64,000 bases of DNA from DASSFG01 sp035547915 (GCA_035547915.1 DASZTS010000141.1:32559-96558), one strand, 5' to 3'; positions 1-9,450 are shown, numbered from the stretch's first letter. Program-made: numbers and translations. Notes: a model not told the origin generated them from the sequence alone.

Positions 1-10
1 GAGGCGTTCG

Positions 11-694
11 ATGGCCAAAGATCGCATCCTCGTCGTCGACGATGAAGAGGACCTGCTGGAGCTGATCAATTACAACCTCTCCAAGGAAGGCTATCGAGTA
101 ACCTGCGTCGGCAGTGGCGAAGAGGCGATGCGCGAGGCCCGGGCGAACCCGCCCGACCTGATCGTGCTCGACCTGCTGCTCCCCAGCGTCGACGGCCTCG
201 AAGTTTGCAAACTGCTCAAGAACGATTCGCGCACCAAGCACGTGCCGATCGTCATGCTCACCGCCAAAGGTGAAGAGGCCGACATGGTAACCGGCCTGGA
301 GCTGGGGGCCGACGACTACATCACGAAACCCTTCAGTCCGCGCGTGCTCATCGCCCGCGTCCGGGCCGTTTTGCGGCGGAAGAACGAAGCTCCCAGTCCC
401 GACGCCACGATACGGGCGCGGGAATTGGTGATCCATCCCGGCCGGCACGAGGTGCTCGCGGCCGGCAAACCGCTGGCTTTGACCTTGACCGAGTTCCGCT
501 TGCTGCACTTTCTGGCCCAACGCCCGGGGTGGGCCTTTTCGCGAAACCAGATTGTCGACGCCGTCAAGGGAGACGACTACCCGGTCACCGAACGGTCGGT
601 GGACGTGCAGGTGGCCGGCTTGCGGAAGAAGCTGGGGGAATTCGGCGACTATATCGAAACCGTGCGCGGAGTCGGTTATCGATTCAAGGAATAG
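11..694 (+). CDS. PhoB/OmpR-family response regulator
   Basis: This is a 227-residue DNA-binding response regulator. The receiver domain occupies about residues 5-120. It has the acidic pair D10/D11, the phospho-acceptor D54 in IVLDLLLPSVDG, and the conserved Lys in DDYITKPFS. An OmpR/PhoB winged-helix domain follows at about 130-225 and ends in the typical TVRGVGYRFKE. The start codon lies 10 bases into the window, so the promoter is not visible. The histidine kinase begins 3 bases after the stop, so the two form an operon. Within the OmpR family, the pairing with a PhoR-like kinase suggests phosphate or envelope-stress control, but the inducing signal cannot be read from sequence. Confidence 0.95.
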   Translation: MAKDRILVVDDEEDLLELINYNLSKEGYRVTCVGSGEEAMREARANPPDLIVLDLLLPSVDGLEVCKLLKNDSRTKHVPIVMLTAKGEEADMVTGLELGADDYITKPFSPRVLIARVRAVLRRKNEAPSPDATIRARELVIHPGRHEVLAAGKPLALTLTEFRLLHFLAQRPGWAFSRNQIVDAVKGDDYPVTERSVDVQVAGLRKKLGEFGDYIETVRGVGYRFKE

Positions 695-697
695 GCG

Positions 698-2074
698 ATG
701 CCGTCGAAGAGGCTGGTCTGGTACCTCTTTCCGCAGATCGTCACGTTGCTGGCGGGATCGCTGGCGCTGATCGGGTTGATCTCGCGATTCGTCACCGGCA
801 CGGCGGCCCGCTGGCTGGTCGGCACACCACTCGTTCTGGGTCTGTCGTTGCTGGTGAGCTGGTTGGTGGGGCGTTCGATCGGCCATTCGCTACAACGCCT
901 CAAGGAAGCGGCCCAGCGGTTCTCCGTCGGCGACTTTGCCGATCGGCTACGCGAAGCCGACCATCGCGAGATGGAGGAAGCGGCCGACGCCTTCAACGCC
1001 ATGGCCGAGCATCTGGAAGGCACCATCCGCTCGCTCAAGCGCCGCAACAACGAGCAAGAGGCCGTGCTCACCAGCATGGTCGAGGGCGTGCTGGCGGTCG
1101 ATAGCGACCAGCGGGTGATCAGCATCAACGCGGCCGCGGCCAGGCTGCTGGGCGCGCAGCCCGAGGAGGTCGAGGGGCGTGGTCTGCAAGAAGTGATTCG
1201 CAACGCCGACCTGCGGCGCTTCGTCACCAATGCCTTGACGTACGACCAACCGGTCGAAGGCAATCTGATCATGCGCAACGAGCGTGACCGCGTGCTACAG
1301 CTCAACGGCACGGCGCTGCGAGATCCTTCGAGCCGTGTCATCGGTGCCGTGGTCGTGCTCAACGACGTTTCGCGCTTGCGGCAGCTCGAAAACCTGCGCC
1401 GCGATTTCGCCGCCAACGTGTCGCACGAGCTGCGCACTCCCATCACGTCGATCAAGGGATTCACCGAGACACTGCTCGACGGCGCGCTGGCCAATCCGCA
1501 CGATGCCGATCGTTTCCTGCGCATCATCGCGAGACAGGCCGACCGCTTGAACACGATCATCGAGGATCTCCTCAGCCTGTCGCGCATCGAAAAGGAAGCC
1601 GAGCACGGCGATATTTCTCTATCGGTGGGGCGCATCGAGAAAGTCTTGCAGGCCGCCATGCAAGACTGCGCGGCCCGCGCGGCCCAACGGCAGATCGAGG
1701 TCGTGATGGAGTGTCCCAGCGACCTGGCCGCCCGCATGAAGGCGGATCTGCTCGAGCAGGCCGTGATCAACCTGCTCGACAATGCCATCAAGTTCAGCGA
1801 GCCGGGGCGACAAGTGTGGTTGACCGGCTGCCGCGAAAACCATCTGGCCACCATCGCCGTGAAGGATCAGGGAAGCGGCATCGCCGAGGAGCACCACTCG
1901 CGGCTGTTCGAGCGTTTTTACCGCGTCGACAAGGCCCGCAGCCGCAACTTGGGCGGTACCGGCCTGGGGCTCGCCATCGTCAAGCACATCGCGCTGGCGC
2001 ACCGCGGGCAGGTCGCGGTCGAGAGCGCGCTCGGACAGGGAAGTACGTTCTTCATCCGACTGCCGGCGGCTTGA
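698..2074 (+). CDS. PhoR-like sensor histidine kinase
   Basis: This is a 458-residue membrane histidine kinase and the partner of the response regulator just upstream. Two hydrophobic segments (about 8-32 and 38-58) are joined by a very short loop, so there is essentially no periplasmic sensor. A HAMP-like linker (about 60-110) and a PAS domain (about 120-225) follow. The phospho-acceptor is H243 in NVSHELRTPITS. The catalytic domain shows the N box (NLLDNAIKFSEPG), the G1 box (DQGSGIA) and the G2 box (GGTGLGLAIVKH). This layout matches PhoR-type kinases that sense through partner proteins. The membrane assignment and kinase function are secure; the signal is inferred. Confidence 0.95.
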   Translation: MPSKRLVWYLFPQIVTLLAGSLALIGLISRFVTGTAARWLVGTPLVLGLSLLVSWLVGRSIGHSLQRLKEAAQRFSVGDFADRLREADHREMEEAADAFNAMAEHLEGTIRSLKRRNNEQEAVLTSMVEGVLAVDSDQRVISINAAAARLLGAQPEEVEGRGLQEVIRNADLRRFVTNALTYDQPVEGNLIMRNERDRVLQLNGTALRDPSSRVIGAVVVLNDVSRLRQLENLRRDFAANVSHELRTPITSIKGFTETLLDGALANPHDADRFLRIIARQADRLNTIIEDLLSLSRIEKEAEHGDISLSVGRIEKVLQAAMQDCAARAAQRQIEVVMECPSDLAARMKADLLEQAVINLLDNAIKFSEPGRQVWLTGCRENHLATIAVKDQGSGIAEEHHSRLFERFYRVDKARSRNLGGTGLGLAIVKHIALAHRGQVAVESALGQGSTFFIRLPAA

Positions 2075-2628
2075 GCACGCGGCAGAGTCCGAGCTTGCGG
2101 TAGTCCGCTAGCCGCACATCCGATTCTGCGTTTCAGCGCATCGCGGGCTACCGTCTCCGGTTGTAGCGATTACACCGATTCTGCCGCGGGGTAGGGCACA
2201 TGGCGATGGCGACACGTTGACGCAGGTGGCAGCAATGACAACCTAAGCCCGATTGGCCGAACGATATGCGCACCGTATGCCGCCGGTTGTGCGGCATCTA
2301 ACGGCGAATTCACCAATTATCAATAGGCGTCCGCCGCCACGACGATTTTGGCCTTCAGTGACGCTTCTTCCGCGTAGAGCGCCAACCACCCTACGACGCC
2401 AAAGAGCGGCCGGGATCGAGACGAGACGTGAGGGTTGGCGAGGACTACCGACCGTAGAAGATCCGATTCAGCGGGCGACGCAGCTCACATCGTCACGGGT
2501 ACGGAAACTAGCAAGATCGAGTCCCTCCGAAAACGGTCAGGTGTGCGGAACCCATCAAGCCGCAAGGCAGTTCTCGGATAGGCAGTAAATAAGTGGGCGA
2601 CGCCTAGGGGCGGCAGGGCGGATTATTC
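2075..2628. other. Intergenic region without a recognised gene
   Basis: About 550 bases separate the kinase from the next gene. An open frame at 2253-2588 has an Arg/Pro-rich, non-protein-like composition and no ribosome binding site, so it was not called. No tRNA, clear terminator or repeat copy was found here. Confidence 0.5.
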
Positions 2629-3777
2629 ATGGACACATACGGACATATCGCTCCGGCACGTCGGCGTCATCTGCCTTGGCAGTTGTTGCTCACCGCCGGT
2701 CTGTTGAGTCAGGCCGCTACCGCGGCAGGCCAGTCGGTCACCGTTGCCACCGGCGGCACGCTGCAACCATCCGCGATCGCTGCCAGCTACGCGGCCGGTG
2801 AACAGTCGAATACAACCCCGTTCTCGACGACGTCGTACTCGCGCAACCAACGACCCGCCTACTCGCCGACGTGGAGCTACTCGGCCCCGCGGGGAATCGC
2901 CGACTCGGTTTATGGCGGAGCGGAATATCTGCTCATCCGCACGCATTTCAGCGAAGCGATCGCCTTTGTGCAGGTGAACCAATCCCTGTCCGGTGGCTTG
3001 CCGCAGCAATCGGTGACGTCGCAGGAGATCAATTTTCCCTACAACTCGGCGTTCCGCACCTACGTCGGCTACCAGTTCACACCCAAGGCGGCCCTGCAAT
3101 TGACGTACTTTCACCTGGGCACCAGCGTGAAAGTCAACGGCAGCCCGTCGTCCGCCGGCCAAACGCTGGTCGACGCCTACGGTGACGTGGCCAGTTTCGG
3201 GCAGACCATGGCGACCAACACGTCGGTCCAACTGAACGTCTTCGATCTCGACTTCGTCGGGCGCTACACCGTAAACCAGCAGATCACGTTACGGCCGGCA
3301 GTCGGCGTGCGGTGGGCCGACGTACGGCAACACAACGATTCGTCGGTCATCGATCCGTCCGCCGGTATCATCGGCACGGGTAGGTTCAATACACACTATA
3401 CCGGCTTCGGCCCGCACGCATCCTTGTTGGGGCAGGCCCATCTGAGGCCGAACAGTCCCTTCTCGCTCATCGCGCGGGGTGCCGGATCGTTGTTGGTGGG
3501 TAACCTCAACAATGACTCAGGCGCGGTCTTCACCGGGGTGGCGAGCGGGGGGCAGTCGACGAATCGAACGCTCACCGTACCCGTCATCGAGGCAGAGTTG
3601 GGCGGCGCCTGGCAGCCCACGGAAAACCTAATGTTCTCCGCCGGCTGGCTCTGGCAAGCCTGGTTCGACCTCGGCGCGTCGGGAGGGACGACCTACAACG
3701 GAAAATTCTCCGAGGCCGATTCGGCCAGCATTATGTCGTTCGACGGTCTCTTCCTCCGCGGCATGTGGCGCTACTAG
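2629..3777 (+). CDS. Putative outer-membrane beta-barrel protein
   Basis: This is a 382-residue exported protein. The N-terminus has a basic stretch (ARRRH) and a hydrophobic core (LPWQLLLTAGLLSQAATAAG) that reads as a signal peptide cleaved near residue 33. The mature part alternates polar and hydrophobic residues and is rich in Gly, Ser, Thr and aromatics. It has barrel-strand-like segments such as FRTYVGYQFTPKAALQLTYF and ends in an aromatic residue (GMWRY), a typical outer-membrane insertion signal. The overall look resembles planctomycete BBP7 or Lpg1974-like outer-membrane proteins. That family assignment is tentative and no substrate can be named. Confidence 0.75.
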   Translation: MDTYGHIAPARRRHLPWQLLLTAGLLSQAATAAGQSVTVATGGTLQPSAIAASYAAGEQSNTTPFSTTSYSRNQRPAYSPTWSYSAPRGIADSVYGGAEYLLIRTHFSEAIAFVQVNQSLSGGLPQQSVTSQEINFPYNSAFRTYVGYQFTPKAALQLTYFHLGTSVKVNGSPSSAGQTLVDAYGDVASFGQTMATNTSVQLNVFDLDFVGRYTVNQQITLRPAVGVRWADVRQHNDSSVIDPSAGIIGTGRFNTHYTGFGPHASLLGQAHLRPNSPFSLIARGAGSLLVGNLNNDSGAVFTGVASGGQSTNRTLTVPVIEAELGGAWQPTENLMFSAGWLWQAWFDLGASGGTTYNGKFSEADSASIMSFDGLFLRGMWRY

Positions 3778-3878
3778 ATCGCGGCAGCGGCGCATGGTTG
3801 ATGCGTTCGGTCGCGTCGTCTAGGATCGCGATGAACCGCATGGGCGTCGATTCGTGGGAGGGGCCGTAAGCAGACCGC

Positions 3879-4625
3879 ATGTCGCAATTCGGTGACATGA
3901 CAAGCCGGCTCGCCGCTCCGTCCTCCACGGGCCAACTGACGTATTGCGTTCTGCAATTTGCAGCGGGGCCGGGCAACCTCGTCTGGCTGGCCGTCGACGA
4001 GGATCAAGTCTATATCGATCGTCGAGCCAACGGCGATCTGGCGTCGGTGAGCAACCGGGTGGCATTGCCCGAGAAACGCTACGGCGTGCCGATCGATCTG
4101 GGGAACATCTATCCGGCCGATGTCGAGGAGCCGGTGCGGCTGAAGATGCACCAGTTTCTCATCCAGGGTCGCCATCGCACCATCTATCTACATGCCTGGT
4201 TCGCCGATGGTCGCCGTGAAGGAACCTCGCCCGCTTGGTCGCATGAGCCGGCGTCGGCGCCGGTGGCGTTGTTCTTCGGATCACTCACGTTCGCGCTCTC
4301 CGAGCCGACCCCCGTGCTCTCGCCAAGCGCCGAGCCGATCAAATTGGAGGTTTTGTTGGGGCGTCCCGGTCCCCGCTCGTTCGCCTGGCGAAATCACAGT
4401 GACATACCGGACACGCTTCATCCCGTGGCCGAAATCCGTTATCCGGGTGATGCGAATGCCGTAACGCGTTCGCTCGATCGGCGCTGTTGCGGCTGTCGCT
4501 TCCACACGCTCGTCGACGTGCCGACCGACGTGCAGGCCGGTGAGGCGAAGATCACGGTTTCGTTCGCCGATTGGACCGCCGGCGACGTTACTCCCGCCGA
4601 GTTTCGCGTCCGATGCGGCGGTTGA
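3879..4625 (+). CDS. Hypothetical protein
   Basis: This is a 248-residue protein of unknown function. It has no signal peptide or membrane segment. The composition is normal, with alternating hydrophobic positions that suggest a beta-rich fold, for example LTYCVLQFAAGPGNLVWLAVD near the start and a C-terminal strand pattern VQAGEAKITVSFADWTAG. A CCGC cluster near residue 208 might bind a metal, but that is speculation. It starts about 100 bases after the outer-membrane-like gene and converges with the acyl-CoA dehydrogenase gene only 13 bases away. There is no clear ribosome binding site, so the exact start is uncertain. Confidence 0.65.
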   Translation: MSQFGDMTSRLAAPSSTGQLTYCVLQFAAGPGNLVWLAVDEDQVYIDRRANGDLASVSNRVALPEKRYGVPIDLGNIYPADVEEPVRLKMHQFLIQGRHRTIYLHAWFADGRREGTSPAWSHEPASAPVALFFGSLTFALSEPTPVLSPSAEPIKLEVLLGRPGPRSFAWRNHSDIPDTLHPVAEIRYPGDANAVTRSLDRRCCGCRFHTLVDVPTDVQAGEAKITVSFADWTAGDVTPAEFRVRCGG

Positions 4626-4638
4626 GCGACGTTCTTGC

Positions 4639-6594
4639 TCAGTCGTTCTGGTACGGCATCAAGACGCCAAAGTCAGGCAACCCTTCGATCGCCTGGAACT
4701 TGCCATCGACGATCTGTTCGCCCAGCCGGGTCGTCGCGCGCAGGTCGCGGTCCGACGGCCGACCGCCGTTAAGCTTTCGCCGCAGGTCGCGGCACACGAC
4801 ATCGGCAGCGGCTCGCACCACTTCGTCTTGCTTCCGAGCCGCATAGAGGCTCGTACAGAGGATGACGATCGCGTCCTGCACCCGCTGCGAGATCTCGGCC
4901 ATGCGGCACTGGCGGTCGGCCAGGGCGAGCTGGTATTTGCGCATCGTACCGCTGACCTCGAGCGGAGACCGCACCAACCAGGCGGCAGCATATTCGGCAT
5001 GCTCGCGCAGGGCCGGCGGCATCGGTGGCAAATCGGTGTGACCCGAGGCGTGCAATCGTTGTCCGACATACCACTTCGAGTATTCCCACAGCGGCCCTTT
5101 GAGTACGGCCAGGTGCGCGGGGTTGAGCATATTCGGCCGCTTGATACCCGCCGCGGCCAACGCCTTCCCGATCGGCTCGAAAAACTTCGTGCCGTGCTGC
5201 TTGACCAGCGACTTGAAGAAGGCCATCCCGAGCATCTCGCCTTCGCCCTCGTAGATGCATGGCGCGAGGAATTCGTGCACGTTGTCGCCGAACAGGTGCC
5301 CGTGCAAGAAGGAGCGCCCGCCGTGCGTCTTCATCAACAGCTCGACGGCGGCTTCCTTCTGCGCCTCGCTCCCGAAGATCTTGGCGATGATGCACTCCAT
5401 CTCGCCGCGATAGCCCTGGTCGATCAGTCCCGCACACCATTCGACCAACGCGTCGGCCGCCACGATCAGTCCCGCCATACGGCCGATGCGGCGACGCACC
5501 AGTTCTCGCGTGTCGATCGCCGCGCCGTAGGTTTTGCGGAAATGTGCCCAGGGCAACATGCTGGCGAGCATCAGTCGCATGCTCCCCGCGGCGGTGGCGC
5601 AGAGGGCGATTCTTCCCAGATTCAGCCCGTGATAGGCGATGGTCAAACCGTCGCCGCGCACCGGCTTGAGCAGGTTCGTCGCCGGCACGCGGAAGTCGCG
5701 GAAGACGATGCCCTGGTTGTACGTATGCTTGAGCGCGTAGAGGCCGTACTTCGTGAGTTGAAAGTGGTCGTTCTCCTCCGTCGGCAGGTCGACCACGAGC
5801 ACCGCGGGACGGTTTTCGATCAGGCAGACCAGGCCGATGGTCCGGCCGGGTACGACGTTGGTGATGAACAACTTCTCGCCGTTCACGACATAATCGTCGC
5901 CATCGAGGACGGCGCGTGTTCGCAGCGCGGTGAGGTCGCTTCCGGCGTTCGGTTCGGTGAGCGCGAAGGCCGACAGGCTCTGGCCGCTGGCCAGACGAGG
6001 CAAAAAGCGTTGTTTCTGTTCTGGCGTACCAAACGTGCGCACGGGATCGACCGCACCGATGCACCCATGGACGGATGCCATGCCCGCCACCGTCGGATCG
6101 ATCGTGGCCATCCGCGTCAGGAAGGGGCCGAAACTCGCAAACGGGGCGGCCGAACCGCCGTACTCGCGGCCCACCAGCAGCCCCCAATAACCGGCCGCAC
6201 CGAGTTCGTCGAGGACCGGCTGCGATACCTTGCGGTGTTCGTCGAGGAGCGTCTGCGCATCGCGATGTCGTCGGACGACGCTCAGCGAGTCGTCCATCAC
6301 CTTGGCGACTTCGGGCGGAGTGGCCGGTGCCTTGAGCGAAAACAACTCCACCGGCACGCGACCGTCCCAGACCGCGCGGTGCGCCGGACTGGCGGCCGTC
6401 TGATATTGCGGCGCGAAGAGGGCCTCGACCTGATCGTCGGCCTTGTCGATGGCGCCGGTTCGCCGTGCCTCTTCTTCGCTCTTGCCACCGAGTTTGAGGG
6501 CCGTTTCGGCGAACGATTGCTGCCGCTCGTCAGCGGCGTGACCGTCGGAGCTCACTTCGCCTTTCGGCTCGACTTGCGATTGTGACGTCGTCAT
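4639..6594 (-). CDS. Acyl-CoA dehydrogenase, very-long-chain-like (with extra C-terminal domain)
   Basis: This is a 651-residue flavoprotein that would oxidise acyl-CoA to 2-enoyl-CoA in beta-oxidation. The N-terminal helical domain is followed by the mid-domain FAD-binding signature (FALTEPNAGSDLTALRT, then VNGEKLFITN) and by the C-terminal helical domain. The EGEGEML motif sits where the catalytic Glu of this family lies. About 180 further residues follow, giving the length and layout of VLCAD/ACAD9 rather than the usual enzymes of about 380 residues. The first about 85 residues are polar and charged (QSQVEPKGEVSSDG) and may be disordered. The ATG at 6594 was chosen over an upstream TTG at 6618. 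It begins 24 bases after the nucleotidyltransferase gene, so the two are probably co-transcribed. Confidence 0.93.
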   Translation of the reverse strand: MTTSQSQVEPKGEVSSDGHAADERQQSFAETALKLGGKSEEEARRTGAIDKADDQVEALFAPQYQTAASPAHRAVWDGRVPVELFSLKAPATPPEVAKVMDDSLSVVRRHRDAQTLLDEHRKVSQPVLDELGAAGYWGLLVGREYGGSAAPFASFGPFLTRMATIDPTVAGMASVHGCIGAVDPVRTFGTPEQKQRFLPRLASGQSLSAFALTEPNAGSDLTALRTRAVLDGDDYVVNGEKLFITNVVPGRTIGLVCLIENRPAVLVVDLPTEENDHFQLTKYGLYALKHTYNQGIVFRDFRVPATNLLKPVRGDGLTIAYHGLNLGRIALCATAAGSMRLMLASMLPWAHFRKTYGAAIDTRELVRRRIGRMAGLIVAADALVEWCAGLIDQGYRGEMECIIAKIFGSEAQKEAAVELLMKTHGGRSFLHGHLFGDNVHEFLAPCIYEGEGEMLGMAFFKSLVKQHGTKFFEPIGKALAAAGIKRPNMLNPAHLAVLKGPLWEYSKWYVGQRLHASGHTDLPPMPPALREHAEYAAAWLVRSPLEVSGTMRKYQLALADRQCRMAEISQRVQDAIVILCTSLYAARKQDEVVRAAADVVCRDLRRKLNGGRPSDRDLRATTRLGEQIVDGKFQAIEGLPDFGVLMPYQND

Positions 6595-6618
6595 GAGGAT
6601 CTCGCTGGGTGTAAGCAA

Positions 6619-7320
6619 TTATATCGCATGCTCAGGGTGCGTGGAAAAATACGCATAGATGTCTTCGAGCGGGAACAACCCATCGGGGCGGGCCAAAACC
6701 CGACAAATCGCCGCCATTTGCTCCAATTCCGCGGGCGTGTCGACCGTCAGGCGAATCTCGGGCCGCAACCCTTGCCAGCGGTCGGGCAACTGGCTCGCGC
6801 GAAACGAGTGAACGGCCTCGCGAAAGTATGGAGTTACGTGTTCCCGGCAGCGTTCGTCGCTCGCCAGCCTGGCCATGGCCCGCAGGGATCCGGCGTTCAT
6901 CACCTCCGGCACGACATACGATAATCCGGCGATGCACGTATACTCGTTCTGGCGCCGCCGATGTTCGGCGACGATGTCGGCCGCGCGACGCGGGCAGTAA
7001 AAGGGATTGTCGGCCGTGGCCCGCACAGCAATGGCCTCGTCCGGTAGATCAGCGGTGGCCTCGACGAATCGGCCGAGCACGTCTTGTTCTGAGCCACGGA
7101 AGCAATCGGTACCCCGACGGCGGCAGAAATCGGCGATCGCGTCGTCGGCTCGGGCCGTCGAGGTGGCGATGACGAGCTGTCCGCCGACGGCCCGGCAGGC
7201 GGCCGTGAGCCGATTTACGACGTGCTCCAACAACGGTTGGCCGCCCAAGTCGGCCAAAACCTTACCCGGCAGTCGGCTCGATTGCATCCGTGCCTGTACG
7301 ACGAACCGCACCTTCGACAA
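6619..7320 (-). CDS. SpsF-like cytidylyltransferase family protein
   Basis: This is a 233-residue glycosyl-nucleotide transferase of the CMP-KDO/SpsF type. The N-terminal nucleotide-binding signature (FVVQARMQSSRLPGKVLADLGGQPLLEHV) is clear, and RATADNPFYCP provides the metal-binding and sugar-binding region. Such enzymes activate acidic sugars for surface polysaccharides in the cytoplasm. The start is a TTG at 7320 with GGAG about 8 bases upstream. A GTG at 7311 is a possible alternative. It precedes the acyl-CoA dehydrogenase by 24 bases, but no functional link between the two is evident. Confidence 0.85.
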   Translation of the reverse strand: MSKVRFVVQARMQSSRLPGKVLADLGGQPLLEHVVNRLTAACRAVGGQLVIATSTARADDAIADFCRRRGTDCFRGSEQDVLGRFVEATADLPDEAIAVRATADNPFYCPRRAADIVAEHRRRQNEYTCIAGLSYVVPEVMNAGSLRAMARLASDERCREHVTPYFREAVHSFRASQLPDRWQGLRPEIRLTVDTPAELEQMAAICRVLARPDGLFPLEDIYAYFSTHPEHAI

Positions 7321-7519
7321 CGTCCAGCTCCGTCGCGCTACGTGCCATTAAACTGCAGAAGCTGCAAAGACTTAAGTGAATTTGCCGTCTGTGTCGAGGC
7401 CCATTATACCGCGCTGCCCGGAAACGGCCCTAACCCCCTTTCACGACGATTTGGCAAGCGTTATGTTAGGACGGCTTGGGGAAGTGGCGTGCGCTTCGCC
7501 CGTGAGGAGTGACTCGACC

Positions 7520-8032
7520 ATGATCGTCAAAACGAGCCAAGTTACCGGCCGCCGACAACTCTGCTTCGAGAGTTTCGGCGATCTGTTGCTGGAAGCGGAA
7601 TCGCTGGCCCAAGGCGACGTGGTGATGCTCGGCAATTGGACGCTCGGGCAGGTGTTTCTCCATCTGTCTCTGAGCATGCACGCCTCGATCGACGGCCTGC
7701 GGGCCGACGTTACCTGGTGGCAACGGCTGGTCGTTCGCCTACTCTATGGGCGGCGGCTTTTGTCGGGTCCGATGCCCGCCGGTTTGCGGCTCTCTCCGGA
7801 GACGGCGAGTGTGCTGTTGCCCCCACCGATCGGCGTGGATGAAGGGCTGGCGACCTTGCGGGAAGCCGTCGAACGGCTCTCGTTCGAGACCGAACGCGCG
7901 CGGCACCCACTGCTTGGCGACATGAGTCTCGACCAGTGGGACAGCTTCCATTTGCGGCATGCCGAGTTGCATCTCAGCTTTGCCAGACCGCTTCACGTGC
8001 CGGTACCGGGCAACGTACCCGTACTGGTCTGA
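7520..8032 (+). CDS. DUF1569-like protein
   Basis: This 170-residue protein resembles the DUF1569/DinB-like group. It has the MLGNWTLGQVFLHLSLSMHASIDG segment near residue 40 and a second His-containing segment (WDSFHLRHAELHLSFARPL) near the end. The spaced His residues fit the metal-binding four-helix bundle of DinB-type proteins. The start at 7520 is preceded by GAGGAG at a good distance. A longer frame from 7376 exists, but its extra residues look non-coding. Function is unknown; members are common in planctomycetes and Bacteroidetes. Confidence 0.8.
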   Translation: MIVKTSQVTGRRQLCFESFGDLLLEAESLAQGDVVMLGNWTLGQVFLHLSLSMHASIDGLRADVTWWQRLVVRLLYGRRLLSGPMPAGLRLSPETASVLLPPPIGVDEGLATLREAVERLSFETERARHPLLGDMSLDQWDSFHLRHAELHLSFARPLHVPVPGNVPVLV

Positions 8033-8080
8033 CCGCCCGCCGGCGGTTTACGCCCGCCCTGGCCGGTTCTCTATTTTCAC

Positions 8081-8105
8081 CGGCCGACCGGCCCGCCGGT
8101 TTTCG
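8081..8105 (+). terminator. Possible rho-independent terminator
   Basis: ACCGGC at 8081-8086 can pair with GCCGGT at 8097-8102, and TTT follows directly. It lies 50 bases after the DUF1569-like gene. The stem is short and the T run brief. A second small stem, CCGCC/GGCGG, sits at 8035-8048. Confidence 0.35.
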
Positions 8106-8175
8106 TATAGACTTGTAGAGTCGGTCGGAAAAACGGGCTGGTACGCCGCGCCTTCCGCGCGCCCAATGCCAGCGA

Positions 8176-9396
8176 ATGGCCGCTCTTAAAATGGATTATC
8201 CATTAAAAAATATAAAAATACTTGATCTATCGCGGGTGCTCGCGGGGCCCGTCTGCACGCAGCTCCTGGCCGATCTGGGGGCCGACGTGGTCAAGGTCGA
8301 GCGGCCCGGCAGCGGAGACGATACGCGCCAATGGGGGCCGCCTTTCGTGGCACAGGGGGGGCCGAGCGGTTATTTCGTGTCGTGCAACCGCGGCAAACGT
8401 TCGCTGGCCCTCGATCTGGCCCATCCTGTCGGACGCGGCGCGGTCGATGATCTGATTCGCCACGCCGACGTGCTCGTGGAAAACTTCTTGCCCGACTCGT
8501 TGGCCCGTCTCGGTCTGGAGCCCGAGCGATTGCGCACGTTGAATCCCGGCCTGGTGGCTTGTTCGATTTCAGGCTTCGGCCGCACGGGCTCGCTCGCGGC
8601 GGTGCCCGGTTACGACCTGATGATGCAGGCCAGCACCGGCATCATGTCGATTACCGGTGAGCCGGACGGTGCGCCGATGAAAGTGGGCGTGGCGATCACC
8701 GACATCATCACGGGGCTCTACGCGGCGGCCAGTGTGCTGGCCGGCCTCGTTGCACGCGGCAAAGGGGGCGGCGGTGGGCACTTCGACCTGGCGCTCGCCG
8801 ATTGCACGCTTGCCACCCTGATGAACGTGGCCCAAGGTGCGCTGCTCACGGGCGAGCGGCCGAAGCGGTGGGGGAACGCGCATCCGCAGATCGTACCGTA
8901 CGAAGCGTTCGCCACCGCGGACGGGCATCTGGTGCTCGCCGTGGGCGCCGACCGACAGTGGCAGCGGTTCTGCCGTGCCGTCGGTCGGGAGGACCTGTCG
9001 GCCGACGCGCGGTTCGCCACCAACCCCGCCCGCGTCGAAAACCGCGCTGCCCTGATACCCCTACTGCAACAGATCTTCGCCGCGCGGACGACGCCGCAAT
9101 GGCAAGCGTTGTTGACCACCGCCGAGGTTCCGCACTCCGCGGTGCAAGCGCTCGACGAGATCTTGGCTTCGTCCCAGGCGGCCGAGCGACAGATGGTGTT
9201 GAAGACGGCCGACGCGTCTGGCCGCGACTACTCCATACTCGGCTCCGCCATACACTGGCACGACGCGCCGCCGCGCGTTGCCTCCGCGCCGCCGGACCTG
9301 GGTCAACACACGACGGAGGTGTTGCGCGACTGGCTCGGTTATAGCGACGAACGAATTGCGGAGATCCGCGCGGCGGGCGCGATCGACGGCGCCTAG
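8176..9396 (+). CDS. CaiB/BaiF-type (class III) CoA-transferase
   Basis: This is a 406-residue family III CoA-transferase, which moves CoA between carboxylic acids. Near the N-terminus it has the ILDLSRVLAGPVCTQLLADLGADVVKVE signature, and VENFLPDSLARLGL follows. GYDLMMQA places the catalytic Asp about residue 150, where it forms the acyl-anhydride intermediate. Substrate range in this family is broad and cannot be deduced. The first codons are strikingly AT-rich compared with the rest of the window, and an ATG at 8191 is an alternative start. It lies near the acyl-CoA dehydrogenase gene but on the other strand, so a shared CoA-ester pathway is only a possibility. Confidence 0.93.
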   Translation: MAALKMDYPLKNIKILDLSRVLAGPVCTQLLADLGADVVKVERPGSGDDTRQWGPPFVAQGGPSGYFVSCNRGKRSLALDLAHPVGRGAVDDLIRHADVLVENFLPDSLARLGLEPERLRTLNPGLVACSISGFGRTGSLAAVPGYDLMMQASTGIMSITGEPDGAPMKVGVAITDIITGLYAAASVLAGLVARGKGGGGGHFDLALADCTLATLMNVAQGALLTGERPKRWGNAHPQIVPYEAFATADGHLVLAVGADRQWQRFCRAVGREDLSADARFATNPARVENRAALIPLLQQIFAARTTPQWQALLTTAEVPHSAVQALDEILASSQAAERQMVLKTADASGRDYSILGSAIHWHDAPPRVASAPPDLGQHTTEVLRDWLGYSDERIAEIRAAGAIDGA

Positions 9397-9450
9397 CGCG
9401 GTTGCTGGCACCCGGCGTCCTGAATTGACAGCGAAATCAAAGCGCGACGA

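Noticed and set aside
2253..2588. 111-residue frame between the kinase and the outer-membrane-like gene
   Set aside because: Arg/Pro-rich composition, no ribosome binding site, no recognisable motif.
4540..6585. Plus-strand open frame opposite the acyl-CoA dehydrogenase
   Set aside because: Antisense shadow with Arg/His/Gln-rich composition, while the minus strand has clear family motifs.
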